Under the pieces are notes generated by a model. That model had not been told where the DNA came from. It ran no database searches and saw only the letters and a program-made list of their open reading frames with translations. 53,018 nucleotides of DNA from an uncultured Alphaproteobacteria bacterium (GTDB lineage Bacteria > Pseudomonadota > Alphaproteobacteria > RF32 > CAG-239). Of this stretch, positions 1-8,999 are shown piece after piece; within the stretch, counting starts at the first letter, position 1, and every line of letters starts with the position of its first letter. The stretch covers positions 1 through 53,018 of the forward strand of contig CALXUP010000011.1 in assembly GCA_944391715.1 (NCBI GenBank), read 5' to 3'. A program made the translations under genes and the position numbers.

Positions 1-21
1 GTAAACTAAGGCTTTCCGCCA

Positions 22-76
22 GTCCGATTTTTGAGGTTTTTATAATGATGATTTTGAAGGAATTATCGGACTTTTT
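22..76 (+). terminator. weak hairpin with T run at the window edge
   Basis: AGTCCGAT at 22-29 pairs with ATCGGACT at 65-72, and TTTT follows. The loop is long (35 bases), so this may be the terminator of a rightward gene outside the window or a chance repeat. Confidence 0.25.
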
Positions 77-137
77 GATAAAAAGATAAGAAAATCAAGC
101 TTTTCATTAAATAGAATCCCAGTCTGATTATTTTCAA

Positions 138-644
138 TTAGCAATAGTCATCGAAAACATCTCCGCCAGTCCACTCTTCACCCAAAGCAAGTGTATAATA
201 TTTTTCAGCTCCTTCTTCTGTAAAACAACTAGTATATGCTGTATGTACAAATAAATCATTCTCAAAGGTTATTTTAGCAATATACCAAGATTTAACAGGA
301 TTTTCTGCATCAAAACACTGTACCACAATGGATTTTTTATCTTTGGATAAACCAAATTTAATAATTTCAGATTGTCCATACTGATGTTTACAAAATATTT
401 TGCCAATTTGTAAATTTTTTAAATAATCCTCTAGGGGGGTATTGCTAATTTTTTGAGGACAATAAGGAAACTCAGTAGGCGTTCGCCAATTTCTTTGCGC
501 CGCCCCTCTTGTTAAAGATTCTATATAATCAGGGATTTCTTCTTCATTATCGTTTTCCTGATAATTGGTTTTAAAAAAATCATCTGGTAAAGAGCTTTTC
601 TTTTCGTTTTTCCAAAATTTTTTCCACTTGTCTGGCTTATTCAT
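138..644 (-). CDS. hypothetical protein, 168 aa
   Basis: Soluble acidic protein with no signal peptide or membrane segment. The first 50 residues are rich in Lys, Asp and Glu and probably disordered; the rest alternates aromatic and charged residues like a small alpha/beta domain. A C-terminal stretch with GGDVFDDYC ends the protein. I do not recognise a family. It lies downstream of a small lipoprotein gene on the same strand (36 bases apart), so the two may be co-transcribed. Codon use is AT-rich compared with the housekeeping genes further right, which fits an accessory gene. The open frame is clear; the function is unknown. Confidence 0.75.
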   Translation of the reverse strand: MNKPDKWKKFWKNEKKSSLPDDFFKTNYQENDNEEEIPDYIESLTRGAAQRNWRTPTEFPYCPQKISNTPLEDYLKNLQIGKIFCKHQYGQSEIIKFGLSKDKKSIVVQCFDAENPVKSWYIAKITFENDLFVHTAYTSCFTEEGAEKYYTLALGEEWTGGDVFDDYC

Positions 645-680
645 AAGTAAATCCTTAAATTATTTAATGATTGGAGATTA

Positions 681-1091
681 TTATTTATTACATAAATTTA
701 AGAGCGTTTTTTCCAAGGCTGTACCGGTAAATTCTCCAACGTTAAATACATTGCGTCTGTATAATATTTCAAAACGATTGCGGATAATTCCAGCATTAAG
801 ATCTAATAAACATTTCGTTTGTTCAACAACTTTGGAAGACGTTTTAGAATTTGTATTTGCAACCGTTGCATTTATGTAACCATGCCAATAGCCTCGGATA
901 AACGAAACTGTATACAAAGATTCTACAGTATCATTGGATACAACCATCTTATAAAAATAATCTACATCATCTTGATTTTGTACATTGTTAATATATTTAT
1001 CGGAGAATTGATTTGCGATATTATTAAAATCGCTTTGTAGTTGAGTGCAACCAAATAACATCAAAACAGTAGCTAATATAAATTTTTTCAT
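681..1091 (-). CDS. small hypothetical lipoprotein, 136 aa
   Basis: The N-terminus is a lipoprotein signal: MKKF, a hydrophobic stretch, and a lipobox LFGC with Cys15 as the lipidated residue. The mature part is about 120 residues, mostly helical by composition, with two further cysteines near the C-terminus (CLLDLNAG and NLCNK) that could form a disulphide in the periplasm. No family is recognised. An AACCTC / GAGAGG-type purine stretch precedes the ATG at 1091. It probably heads a two-gene unit with the 168 aa gene downstream. Confidence 0.75.
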   Translation of the reverse strand: MKKFILATVLMLFGCTQLQSDFNNIANQFSDKYINNVQNQDDVDYFYKMVVSNDTVESLYTVSFIRGYWHGYINATVANTNSKTSSKVVEQTKCLLDLNAGIIRNRFEILYRRNVFNVGEFTGTALEKTLLNLCNK

Positions 1092-1227
1092 AGTAACCTC
1101 TCTTTTTAAGTATACTACAAAAATAAATTTTGATTTTCAAATATATTTGAAAATAGGACGATTACTTTTTTAACCTTTAGTTTCCATAGCTGTTAGATAG
1201 ATACTTAGTTATATTAACAGCAAGAAC

Positions 1228-1848
1228 TTACAACAGCTTGTGAATATCGTATTCATCATAGCCTTCATAATAATAACTGACATTAATGCCTTTCATAAAG
1301 ATTTCTCTTTCATCAATTTTATCTGTCAGAGCATTTTTTAGGAGATGTTTTATTTCAACATCTTTAACAGGGCTTCTTTCCATTGCGGATAAATAATCTT
1401 CTTTGTCGATTTTATTCCAATCAACAACTTTTTTAATTTCTTTCTTAAAGATTAAATCCAGCCAAATTCTTGTTGCGCGGCCGTTTCCTTCCCGGAAAGG
1501 ATGGGCAATATTCATTTCAACATATTTTTCAACAATTTCATCAAAAGTTGATTGAGGCATTTTATCTATATGTTTTAGGGCTTGCTCCAAATACATCACC
1601 GGAGCAAATCTGAAGTTGCCTTTTGATATGTTAACATCACGCATTTTTCCGGCAAAATCATAAATGTCTTCAAACAAATACTTATGAATCTGTTTTAATC
1701 CGGCAAATGTGCCTACTTTTATCTGATTGATTTTGCCACTATCAAAAAACTTTTTAGCCTTTTCTTTACTGAGTTTTTCTTCAATCTTATTCAATTCAAT
1801 TTGATTGGTAATATTCAATTTATTTTCTAAAACCATTATAAAAATCAT
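1228..1848 (-). CDS. fic: Fic-domain protein adenylyltransferase, class III (auto-inhibited)
   Basis: Fic enzymes transfer AMP from ATP to a hydroxyl of a target protein. The full active-site motif [12 protein letters not shown] is at residues 116-127, with catalytic His116 and the phosphate-binding GNGR loop. Near the C-terminus, SYYYEG at 191-196 matches the inhibitory motif (S/T)xxxE(G/N). A C-terminal position for this helix defines class III Fic proteins such as Neisseria NmFic, in which the glutamate (here Glu195) blocks productive ATP binding and the protein controls itself without a separate antitoxin. The length fits the family (about 190-200 aa). Met1 or Met5 could be the start; a purine stretch GAAAG lies directly before Met1. 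No antitoxin gene is adjacent, as expected for class III. The target is unknown. Confidence 0.93.
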   Translation of the reverse strand: MIFIMVLENKLNITNQIELNKIEEKLSKEKAKKFFDSGKINQIKVGTFAGLKQIHKYLFEDIYDFAGKMRDVNISKGNFRFAPVMYLEQALKHIDKMPQSTFDEIVEKYVEMNIAHPFREGNGRATRIWLDLIFKKEIKKVVDWNKIDKEDYLSAMERSPVKDVEIKHLLKNALTDKIDEREIFMKGINVSYYYEGYDEYDIHKLL

Positions 1849-2130
1849 CTTTCATAAAAAATGCATTATATTTTTATAATAATATAAAATTGCTAAAATT
1901 TACATAATAAAATCAAATTGCCAACACTTCAGATTGTTGTTCCAAGCTATCTTCCAATGCCTCCATTTTCTTGTTAATTGTTTAAGTTCATCATAAAATT
2001 CAGTTCGATAATTGTGCAATATCGTGCACTATTTTACTATCGCTAAATTGTTATCGGTTTTGGGGCAGGCTTTACAATTTTCCAAATGCTGCCGCCGGAT
2101 TAATGTTTTATTAACAAGGGGAGGATTATT
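1849..2130. other. intergenic region with a possible decayed leftward ORF
   Basis: 282 bases between divergent genes. Reading leftward from about 2030 to a TGA at 1913-1915, two overlapping frames together give a coiled-coil-like peptide (one frame ending in DELKQLTRK, the other starting MEALEDSLEQQ and ending at the stop). This suggests a small gene that has suffered a frameshift. The evidence is only compositional. GTGCA...GTGCAC near 2018-2030 is a short repeat that may be regulatory. Confidence 0.25.
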
Positions 2131-2859
2131 ATGCTTTCATCAATAAATTTAGTATTCAAAATGTCTTGCAAGCAAAAAGGATTAAATATGGAAATAATTT
2201 TTGATGAAAATGAAGGCAATATTTTTTGCGGGGAAAGTTATCCTATTTATTCCCTCAAAACCCCGGATAAAATAGATTTTAAAAGCGTTCTGCAAGATGT
2301 CAGAAAACTGATTAAGGCCAACAGCAAAAATAAAGTCGTTCTGATCAAACCGGAAAAAGAAAATAAATATTTTCTATTATTTGCCGCTCTTATGGGAGTT
2401 GAGGGGCGTGATGATACCGGTTATCCGCTGCAAGCCGTTTTTAAAGTTCACGATTTTAAACAAGCCACGATTTCTTATCGTCCTTATTTTTTCTTCGGTA
2501 CTGCTGCGATTTATGTTTTACGTTTGCTGCAAATGAATAGCGATACCATGTATAAAGACATTCGGACTTTAGGATATCTGGGGTTGGATATTCAAACAGA
2601 TTATCTCAACAACACCATTTCTTTGCATTTGCCGAATCCGGGAAAAAAATATCAATTTCAGGTTGCCAGCCTTCATAATACCGTTATCTTGTCCAGTTTT
2701 ATTAAGATGCTGTCGCTCTTAAAATCAGATATTCATATTGATATATCCATTGTTTTAAAAATGCAGGATTTTAATCCAAAGCACAAAATCGATACAGATA
2801 ATCTTTTAAGCAAGCTCTATTGGTGCGCTTCATTTTTCTTAAACAGCGCAAACAAATAG
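2131..2859 (+). CDS. hypothetical protein, 242 aa
   Basis: Cytosolic protein with no signal peptide. It has alternating hydrophobic strands (KVVLIKPEK, YFLLFAALMGV) and a helical C-terminus (SSFIKMLSLLK), consistent with an alpha/beta fold. No family is recognised. The start at 2131 has a strong GGGGAGG Shine-Dalgarno 6 bases upstream. A second in-frame ATG at 2188, also preceded by AAAGGA, is possible and would remove 19 residues. The gene ends 10 bases before the ELM1-like gene, so the two are almost certainly co-transcribed. By that association it may act in the same envelope-glycan or surface pathway. Confidence 0.8.
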   Translation: MLSSINLVFKMSCKQKGLNMEIIFDENEGNIFCGESYPIYSLKTPDKIDFKSVLQDVRKLIKANSKNKVVLIKPEKENKYFLLFAALMGVEGRDDTGYPLQAVFKVHDFKQATISYRPYFFFGTAAIYVLRLLQMNSDTMYKDIRTLGYLGLDIQTDYLNNTISLHLPNPGKKYQFQVASLHNTVILSSFIKMLSLLKSDIHIDISIVLKMQDFNPKHKIDTDNLLSKLYWCASFFLNSANK

Positions 2860-2869
2860 GAAAAAACAG

Positions 2870-4159
2870 ATGACGGCAAAACGGATAAAGTCTAATGTTA
2901 TCGCTTTTGCATTTGATACTTCCGATATCGGATATCGCAACCAATTAATCGGGGCAATTAACGCTGTTCATCAAAAAGCGGGTTCCGATTGTTCTGCTGA
3001 TAAGTGTTTGCTGCTGCCACGAGGCATTAGCGATGCCAAAGATCTGCCACAGGCTTTATGTTATACCAATTTTAACAGTTATAAAAAATTTCGGGCACAG
3101 ATATTTTCCATATTAGATGCCTGGTTTGAGCAAACGCCTTCGGTTCCCCGCGTTTTTTTAACCCCTTACAATTTTACCGAAAGTTCTTCTCCTGATATCA
3201 ATGCGGATACAATTTGCCGTATTGTCAAAGAATATTATAAACAACATCAGTTGGGAAACGTTTTAACTGTTGTCCTGAGTAGCAAACTGCATAATTATAA
3301 GTATATTGACTTTATTAATGTTCCAAAGCATATGCTAAGCTTTCCCATACGCATCCGGCTGCTGCAAAACAAAAAGCTGCGCAAAAAGGTTTTAATTACG
3401 GTCGGCATTATTCATTCTTTCAGCAAAGAAAATGTGGCGAAAAAGAAAAAAGAACTTGAGGACACGCTTTTCCGTCTGTCGAATGAGGCTTATGCTGCGG
3501 CTCACATAAATAAATTGCAGAACATATTAAAGAAAAAGAAGAAAGCTGTTATTTGTCTGGGAGGCCGTACCGAAGGAAGCGAAATTATTTTTGATGTTAA
3601 TTATGCCCAGACCTTGTTTGAAAAATGCATTTCTCTTGCACGCCATCAATACGGCATTATCATCGTCAACGGTCCGCGCACTCCGAATAACGTAACCGAT
3701 TATCTGTATGAAAAGACCAAAGAACATTCGGACATTATTTTTCATAATTGCAAGCATATTGCCCAAACGGACGCAGAAAAAGCAAAATGGCGTATTTACT
3801 CCGGAAAATTTGAATCCGAATTTTCCATCCACCGGAAAATCGGCAATATTTATCCGGCAGTTTTAGGTTTCGGCAATAGTTTGGCTGTTCATACGGTCGA
3901 CAGTTTTTCCTGCTGCGAGACTTTAAGCGCCGGCATTCCGACGGCAATCAGCGCCAACGGTATTCATATTAACAAAAGTATCCGGCCGGATACCCTGAAT
4001 ATGTTTCAGTTGATGACGCCGAAATATGCTTTGGATTTTGAAGAATTTGTAAAACTTGCCTGTTATATGGAACTTGAACCGCAAAACCTTCGGCCGGCCG
4101 TTTTATCAAACCCGTTAAAAGTTTTTGCCGAAGCCATAATGAACCGGATCTCTTTATAA
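2870..4159 (+). CDS. ELM1-like (DUF1022) protein, putative GT-B-type glycosyltransferase
   Basis: The second half (residues about 220-400) resembles the ELM1/DUF1022 family, named after a plant mitochondrial fission factor but common in alphaproteobacteria, where it looks like a GT-B fold. Visible signs are a strand followed by a GGRTEG loop (about 227-235), a strand IIIVNGPRTP (about 263-272), and a C-terminal segment with a serine-containing strand-helix junction (AVHTVDSFSCCETLSAGIP) that corresponds to the sugar-nucleotide side in this superfamily. The first half is less familiar and contains a basic stretch of KKKKK near residues 220-226. There is no signal peptide. It follows the 242 aa orphan by 10 bases with a weak AAAAACAG leader. 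The family assignment is by eye and moderate. Confidence 0.5.
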   Translation: MTAKRIKSNVIAFAFDTSDIGYRNQLIGAINAVHQKAGSDCSADKCLLLPRGISDAKDLPQALCYTNFNSYKKFRAQIFSILDAWFEQTPSVPRVFLTPYNFTESSSPDINADTICRIVKEYYKQHQLGNVLTVVLSSKLHNYKYIDFINVPKHMLSFPIRIRLLQNKKLRKKVLITVGIIHSFSKENVAKKKKELEDTLFRLSNEAYAAAHINKLQNILKKKKKAVICLGGRTEGSEIIFDVNYAQTLFEKCISLARHQYGIIIVNGPRTPNNVTDYLYEKTKEHSDIIFHNCKHIAQTDAEKAKWRIYSGKFESEFSIHRKIGNIYPAVLGFGNSLAVHTVDSFSCCETLSAGIPTAISANGIHINKSIRPDTLNMFQLMTPKYALDFEEFVKLACYMELEPQNLRPAVLSNPLKVFAEAIMNRISL

Positions 4160-4189
4160 AAAAAGAGCCGTCAAAAAATGGCGGCTCTT
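4157..4189 (-). terminator. intrinsic terminator
   Basis: AAGAGCCG (4163-4170) pairs with CGGCTCTT (4182-4189). Read leftward the stem is followed by a run of seven T. It ends the leftward 4211-5047 transcript and sits immediately after the rightward ELM1-like gene. Confidence 0.85.
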
Positions 4190-4210
4190 CTAAAGACGGC
4201 TTAAAAAATT

Positions 4211-5047
4211 TTATAAGGCCTCTTCTATTGTTTCTGCAAGTTCAGCCAGGTTAGTTTCTTCATCGAAACCAATTGCGGTGATTTTCTTGCCATTTTTCCG
4301 GTAGGCTTCTGCGATAGCATCCCAATGTTCAACACCCTTTTTGTTATAAAGGATGATTTGCGGTGTATCCGGGAACATTGTCAGCAGAATCCAGGTATGC
4401 GTTCCGGCAATTCCGACTGAAGCGCCAAGAGCTTTATACATATTGTAATATTTCTCATGGGCAACGCCGCGGATACCGAAAACTTCACTATTCTCAGTCA
4501 TTCCGGGAACGTAAAGATTGAAATCCTTTGCCAGATTTTGAACAGCCGACAAGTCATTGATCTTATGGAAGTGCTGGCCTAAAACCAACGGTACATTAAC
4601 TTCCTTCAGGAAAGAGAATACCTGAGGATTAATGGACTGTTGCGCAGCCGTAACACCACATTCGCCATCACTGACAAGTTTTTGCGGTATAAACAGGACA
4701 CTCCCTTGCGCCATTCCTTTGTATTCGGGCAATCCCTCAGTAAACTGCGGGATTAATTGCGAGGCTGCAAATTTTTTCCAAACCTCATCAGGCAAGGTTC
4801 CAGCTTTCAAATCGGCAATGACATCCCAACCTTCCGCTTCGGCTTTTTCGCGGTTTTCAAAAGAAACTGTTTCCAGTTCCCCTGAAAAGAATGACAGGAT
4901 ATCAAAAATTTTGGAAGCCTCAGCTTCAAAATCTTCCTTATTGTCTTTTTTCGGAATAATGACACCCTTTACACCAAAAGCTTTAGCAAAATTTACTGCC
5001 GCAATACCGTGACCAAACTGATCTCTCACAATAATCATTTTTTTCAT
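4211..5047 (-). CDS. hypothetical protein, 278 aa, possible GT-B-like C-terminal half
   Basis: Soluble protein with a repeated strand-loop-helix character. The C-terminal half has VGIAGTHTWILLTMFPDTPQ (about 218-237), reminiscent of the sugar-nucleotide side of heptosyltransferase-like GT-B enzymes, where a Gly/Thr-His turn precedes a helix and then a strand leads to a phosphate contact. I cannot assign a family. The leader is unusual: 25 bases upstream are nearly pure A/T with no Shine-Dalgarno, and the next gene on this strand has the same kind of leader. A clear terminator follows. Possible product: a glycan-related enzyme paired with the convergent ELM1-like gene. Confidence 0.7.
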   Translation of the reverse strand: MKKMIIVRDQFGHGIAAVNFAKAFGVKGVIIPKKDNKEDFEAEASKIFDILSFFSGELETVSFENREKAEAEGWDVIADLKAGTLPDEVWKKFAASQLIPQFTEGLPEYKGMAQGSVLFIPQKLVSDGECGVTAAQQSINPQVFSFLKEVNVPLVLGQHFHKINDLSAVQNLAKDFNLYVPGMTENSEVFGIRGVAHEKYYNMYKALGASVGIAGTHTWILLTMFPDTPQIILYNKKGVEHWDAIAEAYRKNGKKITAIGFDEETNLAELAETIEEAL

Positions 5048-5169
5048 AATTTTGTTTGTTTAAATTAATAATATGGTTTACAGTTTTTAATATATCATAT
5101 TTTTGGGAGAAGTGCAATAGACAAAACACACAAAAAAATATGATTTCAACCGTATTCGCTCTATTCTAA

Positions 5170-5200
5170 AAAACGCTTCTCTAAACAGAGAAGCGTTTTT
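5170..5200 (-). terminator. bidirectional intrinsic terminator
   Basis: A perfect 13-base-pair stem, AAAACGCTTCTCT (5170-5182) with its complement at 5187-5199 and a 4-base loop. T runs exist on both strands. It terminates the leftward 164 aa gene. Confidence 0.9.
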
Positions 5201-5203
5201 ACT

Positions 5204-5698
5204 TTAGGCCGATTTTGTCCAGAATAACATTTTCTTAACGGACAAAATCTTATTAACAAATTTCATGTTTTTTTCTTCACGTTCTTCAGGAGACAATTTT
5301 GCAGCTTTTTTTCTTGCCGCTATCTCTTCAGCCTCAAGTTCTGCCCGTGTTTTGCCGCCGAAAGCCCGCAAAAGTTTGTTCATCGCCTCACTTCTGGAGC
5401 TACCCAGCATTGTTCGGCCGTACCAATCGTTGGTATCATTGGGATCAGCACCCCGTATCAGAAGTATCGCTGCCCTCCGAACATTATCTGCTTCACAAGC
5501 TCTGCGTAATTCACTGTTTAACATTTTTTGTCTTCGTTCCCGTTCAGTATCCATTCCATAATATCGGTCATATTCATCTGAAAACCGCTCCGCAATACGC
5601 AAAACAAGGAGAACAAAGAAGACAACTACTGAAACACAAAGAATGATTGTTAATAAAATACCTGTTGCTGTACCCAGCTCATTAAAAATAGTTTCCAT
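5204..5698 (-). CDS. membrane-anchored protein with ankyrin-like repeat, 164 aa
   Basis: A single N-terminal membrane segment (residues about 12-34) is followed by a charged juxtamembrane stretch, then an ankyrin-like unit: LRRACEADNVRRAAILLIRGADPNDTN (about 64-90) followed by a second helix pair starting GRTMLGSSRSEAMNKLL. The tail is a Lys/Glu-rich helix. Ankyrin repeats bind proteins, so this probably acts as a small inner-membrane scaffold with its repeat on the cytoplasmic side; topology is inferred from positive charges after the membrane segment. The ATG at 5698 is preceded by an A/T-only leader without a Shine-Dalgarno. Confidence 0.75.
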   Translation of the reverse strand: METIFNELGTATGILLTIILCVSVVVFFVLLVLRIAERFSDEYDRYYGMDTERERRQKMLNSELRRACEADNVRRAAILLIRGADPNDTNDWYGRTMLGSSRSEAMNKLLRAFGGKTRAELEAEEIAARKKAAKLSPEEREEKNMKFVNKILSVKKMLFWTKSA

Positions 5699-6034
5699 AA
5701 TTTTTATTTTTTTAAATTAAACATAATAGTTTTTTCGTCAGTTTATTTATATCATACAATTTTAATTTATGCAAGCACTTTTTGACAAAATTTTTCCAAA
5801 AATTATTTCCTTCACTAATTTTTATTTGAACATACAAATGTATTCGTAATATCTTCATCATAGAACAAACGGATACAGACCGGCAAAAATTTCGATTCCC
5901 TTAACGGAATGCATGATTGAGGAAATTGTCATTTATCTATTTTTTATTTTTGCCCAATATGTTTTTTTTGCTTTTAATTTTTGCATAAAATCTTTATGCT
6001 GTCGGTATAACGCTAACAATTACGGAGGATAATT
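5699..6034. promoter_or_regulatory. divergent promoter region with palindrome
   Basis: 336 bases of AT-rich DNA between divergently transcribed genes, with no ORF or RNA gene visible. GCATAAA (5983-5989) and TTTATGC (5993-5999) form a perfect inverted repeat with a 3-base spacer, about 36 bases before the rightward ATG. It overlaps a TTGCAT / TATAAC pair that could be the promoter (spacing of 19 is long). The repeat is a candidate operator for the 274 aa membrane protein gene. Confidence 0.4.
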
Positions 6035-6859
6035 ATGACCAAAAGCGTAAAGAATGACGGACTTTATACAGCCTCGCTGATTGACAGATTTTTCAGCTGG
6101 CTGAAAAAGACCGCTTATAATAATTTTTTGGAACAGAATGAAAAGTGGTTTGCTAAAACCGGTTTGGTACTGATGTATTTTATTGCCGTGATGTCCTTGC
6201 TGGTTGCGATTGTTTTTGTATTGAAATACAACGCGTTGAGCACATTTTATGTTTTGGCAGCCGGAATTGGCGGCTTGTTTGTAACGATTGTTTTTCAATA
6301 TATTGCAGCCAAAACCATCCCCTGCCTTAATACTTTGATTCACAACACGCCGGCAAAGTTGTCTTCAACCGCTATTTTAGAAGTTCTGGCTTTTGCGGCC
6401 GGTATCTTCGGTATTATCGCCCTAATCGGCGGCTTGATTATTTCAATAAAAGCCAGCAGCCTTCACTTCTTTATTTCCGGCATTGCCATTTTTGTCATTT
6501 GTGAATATTGGATGGCAATGGCGATGAAACCGGAATCACTTAATATCGAAATTGTAAAAAACATTTCTGCCGGTGAAGAATTTATCGGCCTGCTGACCTT
6601 TTTGGCCAAAGGTTCGCTGAAAATCATTCCGCTCATTTTCTGCGGCTGCATGATTTTTGCCGCATATGATTTGATTGCCATGATGTTTGTAAAATATCAT
6701 TATATCGGCGAGATTAACCTGGAAGCCGGAATTGTTGCTTATGCCGTTTGCGGCGCACTGCTTCCGCTGTTTGGTTATGTCTCATTTATCGGCTATTATT
6801 TTACCATTGATATTGCCCGGGCAATTCTTTCTATCCCGGCTAAACTTGATAAAAAATAA
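6035..6859 (+). CDS. multi-pass inner-membrane protein, 274 aa, unknown function
   Basis: Six membrane segments can be placed at about 43-63, 70-92, 113-138, 143-163, 195-218 and 230-258, with a charged N-terminal cytoplasmic segment and a short basic tail (PAKLDKK). Small-residue-rich helices (AAGIFGIIALIGGLI) suggest close helix packing. No transporter or enzyme motif is visible. The start is clear, with CGGAGG seven bases before the ATG. It is monocistronic, followed by a strong terminator. Confidence 0.8.
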   Translation: MTKSVKNDGLYTASLIDRFFSWLKKTAYNNFLEQNEKWFAKTGLVLMYFIAVMSLLVAIVFVLKYNALSTFYVLAAGIGGLFVTIVFQYIAAKTIPCLNTLIHNTPAKLSSTAILEVLAFAAGIFGIIALIGGLIISIKASSLHFFISGIAIFVICEYWMAMAMKPESLNIEIVKNISAGEEFIGLLTFLAKGSLKIIPLIFCGCMIFAAYDLIAMMFVKYHYIGEINLEAGIVAYAVCGALLPLFGYVSFIGYYFTIDIARAILSIPAKLDKK

Positions 6860-6880
6860 AGCCGCCGGATGCCGGTAAAA

Positions 6881-6918
6881 AAATAAACTGTCTCCTTTAA
6901 CGGGGACAGTTTATTTTT
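6881..6918 (+). terminator. bidirectional intrinsic terminator
   Basis: AAATAAACTGTCTCC (6881-6895) pairs with GGGGACAGTTTATTT (6902-6916), with one G-T pair. Convergent genes lie on both sides. Confidence 0.9.
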
Positions 6919-6927
6919 GTGCTTTTC

Positions 6928-7440
6928 TTAATAAGCCGGGGCTTCTGCCTGCGCGATGGCGTCATATATGTTTTTCACATCCTGCAGGTTCATTCCCTCT
7001 TCACATCGGGCCGAAAAATATCCGGATTCCGCGCCAAAATACATAACATAAATTTTGTTATTATCCCGCTTTAGCGTAACAGGCACGCATTCATACAGAA
7101 GAATTTCTTCGCAAATCGGATAACTTCCGTAATCTCCGCTGACATCTCCACCGTTAATTTCACTTCCGCATTTCCGGACGGTTACCCTTCTTTTGTCATC
7201 CAGCGGATAAGTAACCTCAATCATATTGTTCATTGCCCGGACGGAATATTCCGACATCTTGAGCGGAAAAGTAAAACCGGCCTTTTCAGCCGCGCAATCC
7301 AAATCTTTTCCGCAGTCGATCCACGGATTGGACATTCCCTGCGAGGTGCTGAAGTCTTTTCCGGAACCGCAACAAACAAATGTCAGACAGGCTGCGGCCA
7401 ACAGCAAATTTTTTCCGGCCTTGAAAATAATTTTTTTCAT
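6928..7440 (-). CDS. hypothetical secreted or lipoprotein, 170 aa
   Basis: The N-terminus has a basic start, a hydrophobic segment (LLLAAACLTFV) and a double Cys (Cys23-Cys24) before GSG. The lipobox is imperfect, so either lipidation or plain export is possible. The mature protein has four more cysteines (DCGKDLDCAAEKAG and ECVPV, CEEGMN regions), suggesting disulphides in the periplasm. No domain is recognised. It lies convergent to the 274 aa membrane protein and is probably transcribed alone. Confidence 0.75.
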   Translation of the reverse strand: MKKIIFKAGKNLLLAAACLTFVCCGSGKDFSTSQGMSNPWIDCGKDLDCAAEKAGFTFPLKMSEYSVRAMNNMIEVTYPLDDKRRVTVRKCGSEINGGDVSGDYGSYPICEEILLYECVPVTLKRDNNKIYVMYFGAESGYFSARCEEGMNLQDVKNIYDAIAQAEAPAY

Positions 7441-7588
7441 ATGAATCTGTTTTTATAATGTTAATAAAAAATACCGTTAAAAATCCTTATGAAAAACGGA
7501 CATAATGTTTCCATAATCATATTTTTCCGGATTTATCGTTATCACCAAAAAATATTTTTTCAAGCAAAATCATCATCTGTTTCTGATT

Positions 7589-8989
7589 TTACATCTGATA
7601 ATCATAAAATGACGGATTTTTATTTACGGTATAAATCTTTCCGGGGTTCGGACGGTTATAGTAAACATAAATCACATTGCCGCGGGTTCCCTGCTTCCAG
7701 GCATTAAAATTTCTGACAACCTGGGAGCGCAGGTTGTTTTTGAAAACGGAACGCAGCGTATTATCCAAATTCATGGCAAAATCATCGCCGAAATTCGGAG
7801 AAACAATCGCGTTCAACAGCAAGATGCCGCCTTCTTTCAAATTATTTTTGGCCCGTTCAAAATATTCTCTCGTTACAAGTTCCATCGGAATATATTGGAG
7901 AGAAGAATAGGTATCGAGCACGATTATATCATACTTATTCCGGCTTTCTTTTAAAAACTGATTAGCATCCTGAACAACAAACTTTTTGTTCGGGCTGAGC
8001 TTTTTCTTTAAGAAATTTTCTTCGGTAATCCTTTTCAGATTTTTATCGACATCAACATAAATATAATTATTGCGGGTATCGTCAATACCGACAGTAAACC
8101 CACCGGCGCCGATAACCAGGATATCTTTTGTTTCATTTTCGGGAAGCGTCCGGATAAAATTGTCATTTATAAAATTGATGTACGAAAAATTCAGATTATG
8201 CTCTTTTGAGATTTTTGACGACATAGAACCGTTGATAACCAAGAGCCTGGACTTTCCGTTGTCCGTTTCATGAACGCCGACGGTAGCAACGGCATTATTC
8301 TCAATAATCCCGTAGGTATCTTTTAACAATTTGTCCTGATTAAACAATACCGCGGCCAGAAGGATTGTCAAAATTGCAACATAATTGCGGCGGCGCGTTA
8401 AAAAGCAGGCAGCGGACAATGTGATTACCTCCACAACAACTATAGTATAATTGACGCCGACGAAAGGCATAATTATCAAAGTGGTCAACAACGACCCCAG
8501 AACGGAACCAATCGTATCCACGGCCATAATCTTGCCGGTAAAGTTCGGATCCCGATAGTGCAGATAACGGCTCAGCATTGCGGTTATTTTGCCAAAGAGA
8601 TAAGGCCCGTAGGACAAAAACAGCAAAGAATATAATGCCGTTTGGATGATGTTTGATGTGATGCCGGCTTCATTGAACGCGATAAAATAAATATCTATCA
8701 GAATATAAGAAGACGCCAAAACGACCAGCAGCGCAATAAGCAGAAAATCATTGGCGGCCTGGCGGCGCAGGCTGGACCAGACAACACTTTCAACCGACCC
8801 TTTATAATATCCCCAGGACATAAAAGCCAGAAAAGAACCCATAACAATAGAAACGGTAATGGTCGTGGTACCGACAAAGCTGCTCAGCTGGCGCAGAACA
8901 ATCAGTTCCAATGACAAACTGGAATAACCGCCGATAAAAACCGCCAATAACAAAATAAGCACTGCTTTTTGACTGATTAATTTATGCAT
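7589..8989 (-). CDS. membrane-anchored spermidine synthase-like protein, 466 aa
   Basis: A fusion of two parts. Residues 1-215 contain about seven membrane segments (first around 10-30, last around 203-216). Residues about 225-450 form a spermidine synthase-like Rossmann domain with the cofactor loop LVIGAGGF (291-298), an acidic strand end YVDVDK (311-316), and a DTYSS segment after a LDT strand. Such fusions are widespread in bacteria and few have a proven substrate; aminopropyl transfer is a family expectation only. The gene is the last of a long leftward train, 10 bases after comF, with a GAGAGAG ribosome site. Confidence 0.8.
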   Translation of the reverse strand: MHKLISQKAVLILLLAVFIGGYSSLSLELIVLRQLSSFVGTTTITVSIVMGSFLAFMSWGYYKGSVESVVWSSLRRQAANDFLLIALLVVLASSYILIDIYFIAFNEAGITSNIIQTALYSLLFLSYGPYLFGKITAMLSRYLHYRDPNFTGKIMAVDTIGSVLGSLLTTLIIMPFVGVNYTIVVVEVITLSAACFLTRRRNYVAILTILLAAVLFNQDKLLKDTYGIIENNAVATVGVHETDNGKSRLLVINGSMSSKISKEHNLNFSYINFINDNFIRTLPENETKDILVIGAGGFTVGIDDTRNNYIYVDVDKNLKRITEENFLKKKLSPNKKFVVQDANQFLKESRNKYDIIVLDTYSSLQYIPMELVTREYFERAKNNLKEGGILLLNAIVSPNFGDDFAMNLDNTLRSVFKNNLRSQVVRNFNAWKQGTRGNVIYVYYNRPNPGKIYTVNKNPSFYDYQM

Positions 8990-8999
8990 TTTTCTCTCT

